Shown here: positions 55,864 through 64,000 of the stretch, one piece after another | How positions within the stretch are numbered: position 1 is the stretch's first letter | How the letters are laid out: each line of letters begins with the position of its first letter | From: Pantoea ananatis LMG 2665 | GTDB lineage: Bacteria > Pseudomonadota > Gammaproteobacteria > Enterobacterales > Enterobacteriaceae | Reading direction: 5' to 3' | Assembly: GCF_000710035.2 (NCBI RefSeq) | Contig: NZ_JMJJ01000004.1 | Span: 186,001 to 250,000 of the forward strand | Length of the DNA: 64,000 bases | The notes under the pieces: model-generated | Database searches by the model: none | Seen by the model: only the letters and a program-made list of their open reading frames with translations | Told to the model about the DNA's origin: nothing | Translations under genes and position numbers: made by a program

Positions 55864-55989
55864 TTAATCGTAGTCACCGTTCTCGTAATGGGGCGAATAA
55901 CGATCATCAAGTATTTCCTGGATAGCCATCAAACCCAGGATAAGAATCAAATTAATAAAGAACAGTAATAATAAAATGATGCTGGTCAT
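55864..55989 (-). CDS. 41-residue single-pass membrane peptide
   Basis: The ATG at 55989 has AGGAAACAGGCA just upstream and opens MTSIILLLLFFINLILILGL, then MAIQEILDDRYSPHYENGDYD: one hydrophobic helix and an acidic Tyr-rich tail. The other strand has a competing 52-codon frame (55810-55968) that starts after GGAAGGATCCC and contains a shorter hydrophobic run. I prefer the minus-strand peptide for its regular membrane topology, but either or neither could be real. Confidence 0.45.
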   Translation of the reverse strand: MTSIILLLLFFINLILILGLMAIQEILDDRYSPHYENGDYD

Positions 55990-56518
55990 TGCCTGTTTCC
56001 TGTCGTCACTTTTCCTTGAGGATGAACGCTCCAAACACGGCAGACAGGGAAAGTGACTGTTAAAAAATGATGTAAAAGGAAAGGGCGCGCATTGGGTCGA
56101 ACAAGAACGTGTTAAAAAAACGGTATTTCGTCGTTGTCACCCTCAGGTAATAAATTGATGCGCTTTGCTGTGCAGTATTGTATTGCCTAAATGAGCAGCA
56201 AGAAGCATCGATAACCAGAAAAGTAAATTACGATATTTCATCGCGTGTGCGGTGAGCGTGGTTAACAAGAATACGGGTACATAGCGGCTATTTATTCTTA
56301 TACGATGCATCATATCGTCAGCGCGGCACCGTGACGGTCAGGTCTTCTGGCGACGCTTCATGCAAGACTGGCGCGATGATGGCTTAGGTTAATTACCCGC
56401 CGGGTTTGGATGGTTCCACGGGTCAGCGGTCACCATCGGGCTTTTTACACATTATCGCCAAAAAAAGCGTGTTGAAATATCAGGTCATAAAACGATAAAT
56501 GCGCCCTCCCTCATTCAG

Positions 56519-56534
56519 TGAGATCTGCATCACA
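56519..56534 (+). promoter_or_regulatory. CRP-binding site upstream of araE
   Basis: TGAGATCTGCATCACA matches the TGTGA-N6-TCACA consensus with one mismatch. It lies 113 bases before the araE start, just upstream of an AraC-like half-site, the order found at enterobacterial araE promoters. Confidence 0.6.
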
Positions 56535-56547
56535 CTTAGAGTGGGAT

Positions 56548-56564
56548 CAGTAAAATCGTCCATA
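56548..56564 (+). promoter_or_regulatory. AraC-like binding site upstream of araE
   Basis: CAGTAAAATCGTCCATA keeps the TCCATA end and the spacing of the araI half-site (TAGC-N7-TCCATA). The first half is weaker. Position between the CRP site and the gene supports AraC activation. Confidence 0.5.
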
Positions 56565-56646
56565 TCCTGACCTCATTTGCCCTCATCGCCCGCTATCGCT
56601 ACTTTATATGCTGCATGGACACGACATGTTGTATGAGCGGAGCTTA

Positions 56647-58065
56647 ATGATGTCTCATGTAAATACTTTCACTATTCAAAGCGAACATAAGCAAAAAGTT
56701 CGTCGTATGAACCTGTTCATCTCAGTTTCAGCCGCGCTAGCCGGGCTGCTGTTTGGACTGGATATTGGCGTGATTTCCGGTGCGCTACCTTTTCTGACTC
56801 ATCATTTTAGCCTGAGCAGCCATGAGCAGGAGTGGGTGGTCAGCATCATGATGCTGGGTGCCGCGCTAGGGGCGCTATGTAATGGCTGGGTATCGCATCG
56901 GCTTGGCCGAAAATACAGCCTGATGGCGGGCGCCGTGTTGTTTGCTATCGGATCGCTCGGTTCCGCAGGCGCAACCAGCGTTGAAATGCTGTTGATCTTT
57001 CGTCTGCTGCTGGGCCTGGCCGTTGGCGTGGCATCCTATACCGCGCCGCTTTATTTATCTGAAATGGCCACTGAAAACGTGCGTGGCAAAATGATAAGCC
57101 TGTATCAGCTGATGATTACCCTGGGCATCGTAATGGCCTTTATATCGGATACTGCTTTTAGCTACAGCGGTAACTGGCGGGCCATGCTGGGGGTTCTGGC
57201 CATTCCCGCCGTTGTACTTTTTATTATGGTCATTTTCCTACCGAACAGTCCACGCTGGCTGGCGGCTAAGGGGATGCATATTGAGGCGGAGGAAGTGCTG
57301 CGCATGCTGCGCGATACATCGGAAAAAGCCCGCCAGGAACTCAATGAGATTCGGGAAAGTCTGCGCATGAAGCAGGGCGGTTTTTCGCTTTTCAAAAGCA
57401 ATAAAAATGTCAGGCGTGCGGTCTTTATGGGCATGTTATTGCAGGGCATGCAGCAGTTTACCGGGATGAATATCATCATGTATTACGCGCCGCAGATTTT
57501 TAAAATGGCGGGCTTTAAAAGCACTCAGGAGCAGATGATCGCCACCGTTATCGTTGGCCTGACCTTTATGTTTGCCACCTTTATTGCCGTTTTTACCGTA
57601 GACAAAGCGGGCAGAAAACCCATCCTGAAAATTGGCTTCTCGGTGATGGCCTTTGCCACTCTGGTATTAGGTTACTGCCTGATGAAAGCAGGGCAGGGAA
57701 ATATCAGCAGCAGCCTGTCCTGGGTTTCTGTCGGCATGACCATGTTATGTATTGGTGGATACGCAATGAGTGCAGCACCCGTCGTCTGGATCCTGTGTTC
57801 TGAAATCCAGCCGCTAAAATGCCGTGACTTTGGTATTACCTGTTCCACCACGACGAACTGGGTGGCGAACATGATTATCGGTGCGACCTTCCTTTCACTC
57901 TTGGGCAGCATCGGCGCAGCCGGAACCTTCTGGCTGTATACCGGGTTTAACCTGGTGTTTATTGTCATTACTGTGTACCTGGTGCCGGAAACCAAGAATG
58001 TGACGCTGGAACGGATTGAGAGGAATTTGATGGCGGGTGAGAAGTTGCGGGATTTGGGGCGATAA
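56647..58065 (+). CDS. araE: L-arabinose:H+ symporter AraE
   Basis: A 472-residue MFS sugar porter with 12 membrane segments. [60 protein letters not shown] and [13 protein letters not shown] are sugar-porter motifs, and the overall sequence closely follows recalled E. coli AraE, including the identical stretch [10 protein letters not shown]...[17 protein letters not shown]. The start is one of two adjacent ATGs at 56647/56650 after GGAGC; an upstream frame to 56608 is unlikely. CRP- and AraC-like sites lie upstream. The araBAD genes are not in this window. Confidence 0.93.
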   Translation: MMSHVNTFTIQSEHKQKVRRMNLFISVSAALAGLLFGLDIGVISGALPFLTHHFSLSSHEQEWVVSIMMLGAALGALCNGWVSHRLGRKYSLMAGAVLFAIGSLGSAGATSVEMLLIFRLLLGLAVGVASYTAPLYLSEMATENVRGKMISLYQLMITLGIVMAFISDTAFSYSGNWRAMLGVLAIPAVVLFIMVIFLPNSPRWLAAKGMHIEAEEVLRMLRDTSEKARQELNEIRESLRMKQGGFSLFKSNKNVRRAVFMGMLLQGMQQFTGMNIIMYYAPQIFKMAGFKSTQEQMIATVIVGLTFMFATFIAVFTVDKAGRKPILKIGFSVMAFATLVLGYCLMKAGQGNISSSLSWVSVGMTMLCIGGYAMSAAPVVWILCSEIQPLKCRDFGITCSTTTNWVANMIIGATFLSLLGSIGAAGTFWLYTGFNLVFIVITVYLVPETKNVTLERIERNLMAGEKLRDLGR

Positions 58066-58112
58066 TTACTTTCATGACAGTATCCAACTATGCATTTCCT
58101 TAATTAATTCAG

Positions 58113-58151
58113 GACAGGTAATGGCCGCTGAGTTTTAGACTGTTACCTGTC
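58113..58151. terminator. inverted repeat after araE
   Basis: GACAGGTAA (58113-58121) and TTACCTGTC (58143-58151) are perfect 9-bp arms with a 21-base loop, 48 bases beyond the stop. No T-run. Confidence 0.5.
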
Positions 58152-58788
58152 AAAGCGTTACACGGCATGAGCATTTATATATGCTCCATACAGTTGTTAA
58201 ACACGCATCTTTAAGTGATAAGTCATTTCGTTTACGCTTAACCTTCCATCTTTTATATAGGATATGATTCGATACACGGAATTCTGAGCTTATCGCAAAT
58301 ATTAAATAATGATATCCAGAATGATGGAAGATATTTTCTCCCTTCAAAACAGCGATGACGTACGTCTCGTGTCATTGTTCGAACTTAATCTCGTCATTAA
58401 ATCACGTGTAATGTTGCTATTGTTAATGAGCTTGCTTTCTTGATGTTAACTAATGTTACAAGATTGTTTTAGGTTAACTAACTATTAATTAAATCTTTTT
58501 TTGTGATATTCAATCTACTTTTTGTGGTTAAACGATATTTTAGTCTGTTTTGTGAATTTTTATTGGTTCATTATTCTTTTTGTGTTTTTTGAGAGATGGA
58601 AACAAAAAATTAATATCTCGTTGTTAAGTGTTCCCTTGAGTTTGGTGACAATTACATTGGGTTAAGGGTTATTATTTCTCCCGTTCAGAAGCATGCCGTA
58701 ATTCTTCTGTAACCACGCTTCTTAATAAGCGTGTGAGTGACGAATGCGTATCACGCATTATAAAAACTAAGTTTAAGGGATTGTTGTA
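58152..58788. promoter_or_regulatory. AT-rich leader of the fimbrial operon with two hairpins
   Basis: About 640 bases without a gene, very AT-rich. Just before the first fimbrial gene are two perfect inverted repeats: CACGCTT-N6-AAGCGTG (58714-58733) and AATGCGT-ATC-ACGCATT (58743-58759). They probably form adjacent stem-loops in the 5' untranslated RNA, 29 bases before the start codon, and AAGGGA is the ribosome-binding site. No invertible-promoter repeats or recombinase gene are seen. Confidence 0.55.
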
Positions 58789-59331
58789 ATGAAATTGAAT
58801 AAAGCGGTTAAATCATTCGGACTGTGTGCAATGATGGTTGCATTTGGCGCTACTGCAGCTGACCAGGGCCATGGCGAAATCAACTTCAAAGGTTCAATTG
58901 TTGATGCACCTTGCTCAATCACTGCTGAGTCTGCAAACCAGACTGTTGATTTAGGTGAAGTGACCAATGCTGCGCTAAAAAACGGCGGCAAATCTACACC
59001 TAAAGCTTTCACAGTAAAACTGGAACAGTGCGATACCGCAACTTCTGAGAGCGTAACTGCGACCTTTACCGTTGCAGCTTCTGCTGGCAACAAGGACCTG
59101 CTGGGCATTACCGGTACCGCGAGTGGAGCATCTATTGCTATCACTAACGGTGCAGGTCAGATCATCAAACTGGGCGAAGAATCACCGGCTCAAAGCATCC
59201 AGGATGGTACTAACTCACTTGCATTCTCTGCTTACCTCCAGGGTGACGTTGCGCAGGATGAAAATTCTCCAGTAACTATCGTCCCGGGTGATTTCACCTC
59301 TGTTGCGAACTTTACTCTGGCTTATAAATAA
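58789..59331 (+). CDS. major fimbrial subunit (FimA-like)
   Basis: A 180-residue pilin. Signal peptide to about residue 23 (GATAA), then DQGHGEINFKGSIVDAPCSI, the usual first strand with the first Cys; the second Cys is in VKLEQCDTA, forming the conserved disulfide. It ends VANFTLAYK with the penultimate aromatic motif recognised by the chaperone. Type 1-like pilus rod subunit, assembled at the outer membrane by donor-strand exchange. First gene of a chaperone-usher operon, followed by an intercistronic hairpin that could favour its higher expression. Confidence 0.92.
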   Translation: MKLNKAVKSFGLCAMMVAFGATAADQGHGEINFKGSIVDAPCSITAESANQTVDLGEVTNAALKNGGKSTPKAFTVKLEQCDTATSESVTATFTVAASAGNKDLLGITGTASGASIAITNGAGQIIKLGEESPAQSIQDGTNSLAFSAYLQGDVAQDENSPVTIVPGDFTSVANFTLAYK

Positions 59332-59372
59332 GGGAATAAGCAAGGGTTGATGATTTACATTAACCTTCGCAT

Positions 59373-59398
59373 GCATGAGCAGAGTTATCTGCTCATGC
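59373..59398 (+). promoter_or_regulatory. intercistronic hairpin after the major pilin gene
   Basis: GCATGAGCAG and CTGCTCATGC form a perfect 10-bp stem with a six-base loop between the first two fimbrial genes. Without a strong T-run it could act as a partial terminator or 3' RNA stabiliser, giving excess major subunit. Confidence 0.65.
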
Positions 59399-59422
59399 CG
59401 TTCCTTGAAAGGATTTCTCTTA

Positions 59423-59968
59423 ATGAAAATAAAGCCGCAGACTTTTTTCTGGATGCTGCCTTTCATACTGACATTTTGTGCATCTGAATATGGGTTTTGT
59501 TATTCACTGGATCACGGGCATGGCGTTGTCGGTATGCAAGGCAGCATCCTGGATGCACCTTGTGCAATTGAAGTTAATGACAGAGATCAACTTATCGATA
59601 TTCCAGCATTAACGACAGGAGAAATTATTCATGATGGTGCTGGTTTTACCAGGGATTTTTCTATTCATCTTATTAACTGTTCACTTTCTAATACTAACAC
59701 GCCAGGCGGGGACAAAACTCATTTTGTCGTTACCTTCGACGGAATACCTGACGGGAAATTATTCGGAGTAAATGGTGCGACCGGCATTGGAATTGAAATC
59801 CAGGACAAGGTGGGCAATATTGCTGTTCCCGGTCAGCCCATGCCAGCAGCACAGTTAGCGAAAGGTAGGCAAACTCTCAATTACCAAATGAGAATTGTCA
59901 GTGATATGCATCATATGCATTCTGGGAAATTTCGTGCCGTAGTGCGTTTTAAAGTTGACTATTACTGA
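59423..59968 (+). CDS. minor fimbrial subunit (possible PapH/MrpB-like anchor)
   Basis: A 181-residue subunit starting MKIKPQTFFWMLPFILTFCA with GAAAGGA upstream; an in-frame start 16 codons earlier lies inside the intercistronic hairpin and is rejected. The mature part opens SLDHGHGVVGMQGSILDAPC, similar to the major subunit, has the second Cys in LINCSLSN, and ends FRAVVRFKVDYY. Position between the major pilin and the usher is where Pap/Mrp-type operons place the terminator/anchor subunit; the role is inferred from that. Confidence 0.8.
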   Translation: MKIKPQTFFWMLPFILTFCASEYGFCYSLDHGHGVVGMQGSILDAPCAIEVNDRDQLIDIPALTTGEIIHDGAGFTRDFSIHLINCSLSNTNTPGGDKTHFVVTFDGIPDGKLFGVNGATGIGIEIQDKVGNIAVPGQPMPAAQLAKGRQTLNYQMRIVSDMHHMHSGKFRAVVRFKVDYY

Positions 59969-59979
59969 GCTTTTTCTTG

Positions 59980-62505
59980 ATGCTTAATATTATGAAAAAA
60001 CAGAATTATAAAAATCGCTCGTTAAAATTATCAATTTGTCCGATCGCACTGGCCGTCTTATCCGCATTTTTTTTGCCCGGTTATGTAATCGCAGCTGATG
60101 ATGATATTGAATTTAACATAGACGTCCTGGATGTGAAGGAGCGCGGTGAAGTTGATATTGATCGTTTTTCACGCGTGGGTTATTTGATGCCGGGAAACTA
60201 TGTTTTTAATGTGGTTGTAAATAAGTCTGAATATCCAGATGAAAAAATTAAATATATTTCTCCTAAAGACAATCCGGATGACTCTTTAGCATGTTTATCT
60301 CCCGAGTTGGTTAGCCGATTTGGTTTTAAAGAATATGAATTTAAAAAAGCGGGTTGGTGGAATAACGGTCAATGTCTTGATGTGAATTCTTTTCCAGGAA
60401 TGACAGTCAGACCCGATCTCGGTTCTGGTGTATTACAAATAAATATCCCTCAGGCTTTGATGGAGTACACGTCTGAAAATTGGGATCCGCCTTCTCGCTG
60501 GGATGACGGCATACCGGGTTTTATTCTTGATTACTACCTAAATGCCAGGCATTCCCAGTCAAGAACCAATGCAGATTCGCAGACGTTAAGTGGTAATGGG
60601 GTTGCGGGGCTCAATATGGGTCCATGGCGCATGCGCGCAACCTGGCAAGGTGATTACGATCGTGAGTCTGGAGCAAACGGCAGCACAAAAAAAAACATTA
60701 AGTGGGATAGGTTCTATATTTTTCGCGCAATAAAATCGCTTAAATCCGAACTGATGCTGGGTGAGGCTTATTTGCCATCGACGCTGTTTGATTCGTTTCG
60801 TTTTACCGGTGCCAGCCTAACGTCTGATGATGCGCAACTGGCTCCAAACTTACGTGGTTATGCACCTGAAGTGGTCGGCGTGGCAAAGACTAATGCCAAG
60901 GTAACTGTGAGCCAGCAGGGAAGCGTAATTTATGAAACCACGGTAGCGTCTGGGCCTTTCCGCATTCAGGATCTGAACAACGCGGTGATGGGAAAACTGG
61001 ATGTCACCATCCAGGAGCAGGACGGCACTAAACGTACGTTTCAGGTTGATACGGCAACGATACCCTATCTGACACGCCCTGGCAGCCTGCGCTATAAGTT
61101 GGCATTAGGTAAGCCGTCAGATTACGAGCACAATACACAAAATATCAATTTTGCCACCGGTGAAGTTTCTTGGGGAATCTCAAACGGTTGGTCTGTTTAT
61201 GGCGGTGGGCTTTTTGCCAGCGACTACCTGAGTATGGCTATCGGTATGGGACGAGATTTGCTGGCTTTCGGGGCAATCTCGCTGGACGTCACCACTGCAA
61301 AGGCGAAATTAAATGAAAGCGTTACCCGTAAAGGTAATTCTTATCGTTTAAGTTATTCCAAACGTTTTGATGATTACGATAGCCAAATTACCTTTGCGGG
61401 TTATCGCTTTTCTGATCGCAATTATATGACGATGTCACAGTTTTTAAGTGCTAAAACGGCGAGTTACAGTAATCCCGGTAACGGTAAAGAGCTATATACC
61501 ATCACGCTGGCAAAACAGCTGAGAAAGCTCAATGCAGGGATATACCTGAGTTATAACCACCAGACATACTGGGAGCGGTCGGCAAGTGATACGTGGAATC
61601 TTTCACTCTCTAGCAGCTTCGATATTGGTCGGTTTAAAAATGTCAGTGTGAGCCTTACCGGATACAGGACGCAATACGATAAAACGCAAGACGATGGTGT
61701 TTATCTGAGCTTGTCACTGCCGTTTGGCGAAGGGACATTGTCTTACAGTGGTCAAACCTCTCGTGGGACACAAAGCCAAAGCATAGGGTGGCGTGACAAT
61801 CTCGGTGAGAGAGGCAGTTACGATATTGATGTTGGTACATCAACGGATGGCGAACATTCAATTAGTGGTTATTACGATTATACCGGTAGCCTGGCAGAGA
61901 TTACGGCTTCAGCCGGATTAGAAAATAATGGATATCGTTCCTTGGGTCTGTCGCTTGAAGGGGGAATGACGGCAACAGCACAGGGTGCAGCGCTGCACCG
62001 CTCATCTGGAGCAGACGGAACCCGTCTGATGGTCGATACCGCTGGAATAGCGGGGGTTGCCATATCCGGTGGTGGTGAAAATGTGAAAACAAACTATTTT
62101 GGTAAAGCTGTTGTTACTGATGTAACCAGTTATTATCGCAGCAACATCAATATTGACCTTGATGAAATTCCAGATGATGTTGAAGCGACGCGTTCTGTAG
62201 TCGAAGATACGTTAACCAAAGGCGCAATTGGCTACCGAAAGTTTGGAATTTTAGCCGGGCAAAAAGGAATGGCGGTCGTAAAACTTAAGGATGGATCAGT
62301 ACCGCCTTTTGGTGCCATGGTCAGAAATGAAGACAAAATCCAGACGGGTATTATCGCCGATGATGGAAAAGTCTGGCTATCTGGAATGAAAACCGGTGGA
62401 AAAATGGATGTCAGTTGGAACGGCAGGGAGAAGTGTACCTTTACCTTGCCAGAAAGACTTGTTGAACATACCGGGAATTTATTACTCCCATGTATTGAGA
62501 AGTAA
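59980..62505 (+). CDS. fimbrial outer-membrane usher (FimD/PapC family)
   Basis: An 841-residue usher (837 if the ATG at 59992 is used). Signal peptide to about AADDD; N-terminal chaperone-binding domain starting IEFNIDVLDVKERGEVDIDR with the conserved disulfide in its second half; central 24-strand barrel with plug; GMTATAQGAAL and C-terminal domains ending CTFTLPERLVEHTGNLLLPC. RPGSLRYKLALGKPS and GVAKTNAKVTVSQQGSVIYE are standard usher segments. It starts eleven bases after the preceding stop. Confidence 0.93.
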   Translation: MLNIMKKQNYKNRSLKLSICPIALAVLSAFFLPGYVIAADDDIEFNIDVLDVKERGEVDIDRFSRVGYLMPGNYVFNVVVNKSEYPDEKIKYISPKDNPDDSLACLSPELVSRFGFKEYEFKKAGWWNNGQCLDVNSFPGMTVRPDLGSGVLQINIPQALMEYTSENWDPPSRWDDGIPGFILDYYLNARHSQSRTNADSQTLSGNGVAGLNMGPWRMRATWQGDYDRESGANGSTKKNIKWDRFYIFRAIKSLKSELMLGEAYLPSTLFDSFRFTGASLTSDDAQLAPNLRGYAPEVVGVAKTNAKVTVSQQGSVIYETTVASGPFRIQDLNNAVMGKLDVTIQEQDGTKRTFQVDTATIPYLTRPGSLRYKLALGKPSDYEHNTQNINFATGEVSWGISNGWSVYGGGLFASDYLSMAIGMGRDLLAFGAISLDVTTAKAKLNESVTRKGNSYRLSYSKRFDDYDSQITFAGYRFSDRNYMTMSQFLSAKTASYSNPGNGKELYTITLAKQLRKLNAGIYLSYNHQTYWERSASDTWNLSLSSSFDIGRFKNVSVSLTGYRTQYDKTQDDGVYLSLSLPFGEGTLSYSGQTSRGTQSQSIGWRDNLGERGSYDIDVGTSTDGEHSISGYYDYTGSLAEITASAGLENNGYRSLGLSLEGGMTATAQGAALHRSSGADGTRLMVDTAGIAGVAISGGGENVKTNYFGKAVVTDVTSYYRSNINIDLDEIPDDVEATRSVVEDTLTKGAIGYRKFGILAGQKGMAVVKLKDGSVPPFGAMVRNEDKIQTGIIADDGKVWLSGMKTGGKMDVSWNGREKCTFTLPERLVEHTGNLLLPCIEK

Positions 62506-62513
62506 TTAAAAGC

Positions 62514-62580
62514 AGTGGTAACTAGTATCGTTAAACTTTAATAGAGTTTTTATACTTTTGTCTTGGTGTTACCACTATTT
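62514..62580 (+). promoter_or_regulatory. long-range hairpin between usher and chaperone genes
   Basis: AGTGGTAAC (62514-62522) and GTTACCACT (62568-62576) are perfect 9-bp arms; AAACTTTAATAGAGTTT lies inside and can form an inner stem. The outer arm is followed by ATTTTTATTA, terminator-like. It may reduce read-through from usher into chaperone, or mark a segment boundary in the operon. Confidence 0.5.
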
Positions 62581-62611
62581 TTATTAGCTTAAGGAATTAA
62601 TTGAGGTTGAA

Positions 62612-63352
62612 ATGTCTAAAATATGCAAAACGTCTTTCTTGAGTTTGATAACTCTGATGGTAACAACGGCTATTCCTGTGGCGAATGCGGCAGTGGGACT
62701 TGATCGCACTCGTCTGATAATTAATGGTGATCAAAAGTCAGAGACAGTAACAGTTACCAATCACAATAAAGAAGCACCTTATCTTGCTCAGGCATGGGTT
62801 GAAGATGAATCAGGTAAGAAACTTGAAAACGAATTTATTGCATTACCGCCTTTGCAACGTATTGAACCTAAATCGAAAGGTCAGATAAAAGTACAGGCGA
62901 TGGGGGAAAGCGCTAATTCCCAGGATAGGGAGTCGTTGTATTATTTTAACGTGCGCGAAATTCCGCCCAAAAGTAAAAAACCTAACACCCTGCAAATCGC
63001 ATTACAGACACGTATAAAAATGTTTTATCGCCCGGCAAGCCTTAAGTTAGCTAGTGGAGATGTCCCCCAGGAAGCGATTACATTAACACGTGAAGGTGAC
63101 CGTTATCGTATTAATAACCCAACCGGTTATTATGTCACCGTGGTTGGTATGGGGTCGACCACTCAGGCCAGCAATAATGAATTTAAGTCAGTGATGGTTG
63201 CGCCAAAAAGCAGCGAGCTTGCTGAAGCTAGCGCTGCGAAACTAGGGACAAAACCGGTACTGACGTATATCAATGACTGGGGGGGGCGTCCTAAATTAAT
63301 TTTTAGCTGCTCGGGTAATACATGTAAGGTTACTGATAAACAAGTAGGGTAA
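62612..63352 (+). CDS. periplasmic fimbrial chaperone (PapD/FimC family)
   Basis: 246 residues. Signal peptide to about ANA (residue 26), then VGLDRTRLIINGDQKSETVT, the first strands of the PapD Ig-like domain with the conserved Arg. YYFNVREIPPKSK is the G1-strand/edge motif and LQIALQTRIKMFYRP ends domain 1, the signature of the family. A disulfide (FSCSGNTC) lies near the C-terminus. It caps pilin subunits in the periplasm by donor-strand complementation and hands them to the usher. Confidence 0.93.
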   Translation: MSKICKTSFLSLITLMVTTAIPVANAAVGLDRTRLIINGDQKSETVTVTNHNKEAPYLAQAWVEDESGKKLENEFIALPPLQRIEPKSKGQIKVQAMGESANSQDRESLYYFNVREIPPKSKKPNTLQIALQTRIKMFYRPASLKLASGDVPQEAITLTREGDRYRINNPTGYYVTVVGMGSTTQASNNEFKSVMVAPKSSELAEASAAKLGTKPVLTYINDWGGRPKLIFSCSGNTCKVTDKQVG

Positions 63353-63357
63353 ATATT

Positions 63358-63978
63358 TTGCATAACGTTCTCCTGAAACACTTCACCAGTAAAACGATAC
63401 GGCTTTACTATGCTGTTTGTTTGACCGGTATTTCAGTTGTGGTCAATGCCTCACAGTCAATGCACGATAATTGGCAGGCGGACGGAGAACATGGCCAGAT
63501 TATGGTGGTAGGATTACTGAGCGAGGGTGCTTGTCATTTAGAGCTTGGTTCAGCTTTACAGCAAATCGATCTGGGAACACTCAGTAAAACTGAACTTAGC
63601 CAACCGGGGAATGAAACCGCACCTGTATCGTTTAGCCTCAGGCTAACAGACTGTTATCGTTCTTATAAAGAACAATCCATTATGCCGGGCAGTAATGAAC
63701 TGTTTTCCTATATTGAACCTTTAGTGACCCTGTCATTCTCAGGGGTGGCAGACCATGATTTTCCGTCATTACTAAATGTAAATGGTGTGAGTGGCATTGC
63801 GTTAAGAATCAGTGATAAAGACAGACAAACTGTTGGGTTAAACCAGGCCGGTAGAAAATATTTTATCTCCCGGAAAAATGAGGAATTTAATTACTTTGTT
63901 TCTGCGGTAAGAACTTCTGCTTCTGTACAGTACGGTGAATTCTGGGCAGTGACTAATTTCAGAGTAAACTATGAATAA
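63358..63978 (+). CDS. minor fimbrial subunit
   Basis: A 206-residue subunit, apparently starting at TTG 63358 after AGGGTAA. A signal peptide (about residues 18-31, VCLTGISVVVNA) precedes MHDNWQADGEHGQIMVVGLL. The cysteine pair is SEGACHLEL and LRLTDCYRS, and it ends FWAVTNFRVNYE, a chaperone-recognised C-terminus. Similar in plan to the subunits at 58789 and 59423. Probably a tip or adaptor subunit. It overlaps the next start by eight bases. Confidence 0.82.
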   Translation: MHNVLLKHFTSKTIRLYYAVCLTGISVVVNASQSMHDNWQADGEHGQIMVVGLLSEGACHLELGSALQQIDLGTLSKTELSQPGNETAPVSFSLRLTDCYRSYKEQSIMPGSNELFSYIEPLVTLSFSGVADHDFPSLLNVNGVSGIALRISDKDRQTVGLNQAGRKYFISRKNEEFNYFVSAVRTSASVQYGEFWAVTNFRVNYE

Positions 63979-64000
63979 AAAAAATGCGCTTACTGTCGTC
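63971..64000 (+). CDS. next fimbrial gene, first 10 codons only
   Basis: An ATG inside the end of the preceding subunit gene opens MNKKNALTVV, a basic stretch followed by hydrophobic residues typical of the start of a signal peptide. It is cut by the window edge. Overlap with the previous gene suggests translational coupling. Confidence 0.6.
   Translation, partial: MNKKNALTVV

Noticed and set aside
58152..58788. Invertible fimbrial promoter (fimS-like switch)
   Set aside because: The two hairpins are adjacent and small; no pair of inverted repeats ~300 bp apart and no recombinase gene in the window.
1..64000. CRISPR array
   Set aside because: No regularly spaced short repeats with unique spacers; the repetitive regions seen are protein repeats (CdiA, Rhs, autotransporter).

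Overview
The window looks like chromosomal DNA of a plant- or environment-associated member of the Enterobacterales, probably Erwiniaceae (Pantoea/Erwinia/Mixta). This is inferred from the housekeeping genes lpxH-ppiB / cysS / ybcJ-folD / argU, which follow the E. coli order but lack the sfm fimbrial genes, and from the accessory content: CDI, Rhs, plant-glycoside catabolism and fimbriae. No species call is possible without a search.

Layout. 1-5565 is conserved core ending at tRNA-Arg(UCU), argU, a classic phage integration site. 5566-11268 is a decayed prophage: a truncated integrase next to argU, fragments of terminase and structural genes, a small secreted-protein gene broken by a 7-bp repeat, and at the far end a three-gene O-antigen glucosylation cassette (gtrA-gtrB-gtrII type) in the position expected for a serotype-converting phage. 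11938-14589 has an ArnT-like GT-C enzyme, an unrecognised gene and a 33-residue membrane peptide.

15658-28405 is a contact-dependent inhibition locus, cdiB-cdiA-cdiI. An apparent single-base deletion just after the VENN motif separates the toxin domain from the ~3300-residue stalk. It is followed by a symE remnant cut by a degenerate IS3-family element (28668-29854), an orphan Rhs C-terminal module (SHH-type nuclease domain plus SUKH-like immunity), and a complete type VI secretion Rhs effector with PAAR domain, EagR-type chaperone, a C-terminal deaminase-like toxin and a candidate immunity gene (30010-36682). The locus therefore stacks several inter-bacterial toxin modules, with direct repeats of the Rhs core that would allow tip exchange.

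36837-42452 holds scattered single genes: a Gly-rich lipoprotein, an oligopeptide-binding protein, an adaptor-like protein with a degenerate C-terminus, a 2H phosphoesterase and a secreted protein. 42837-48509 is a compact sugar locus: a fucose/arabinose-isomerase-like enzyme divergent from a GPH-type symporter, a cytoplasmic apiosidase-like (DUF4038) hydrolase and a ROK/NagC-like regulator. Together they suggest uptake of an intact glycoside, intracellular cleavage and isomerisation of the released sugar. I consider this the best candidate for an undescribed pathway.

48609-58065 has an FAD/NAD(P)-binding protein, a classical autotransporter with ~52-residue passenger repeats, a small lipoprotein, a second 2H phosphoesterase, a small membrane peptide and an araE arabinose symporter with CRP- and AraC-like sites. 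58789-64000 is a chaperone-usher fimbrial operon (major subunit, minor subunit, usher, chaperone, further subunits) with several intercistronic hairpins; it runs off the right edge.
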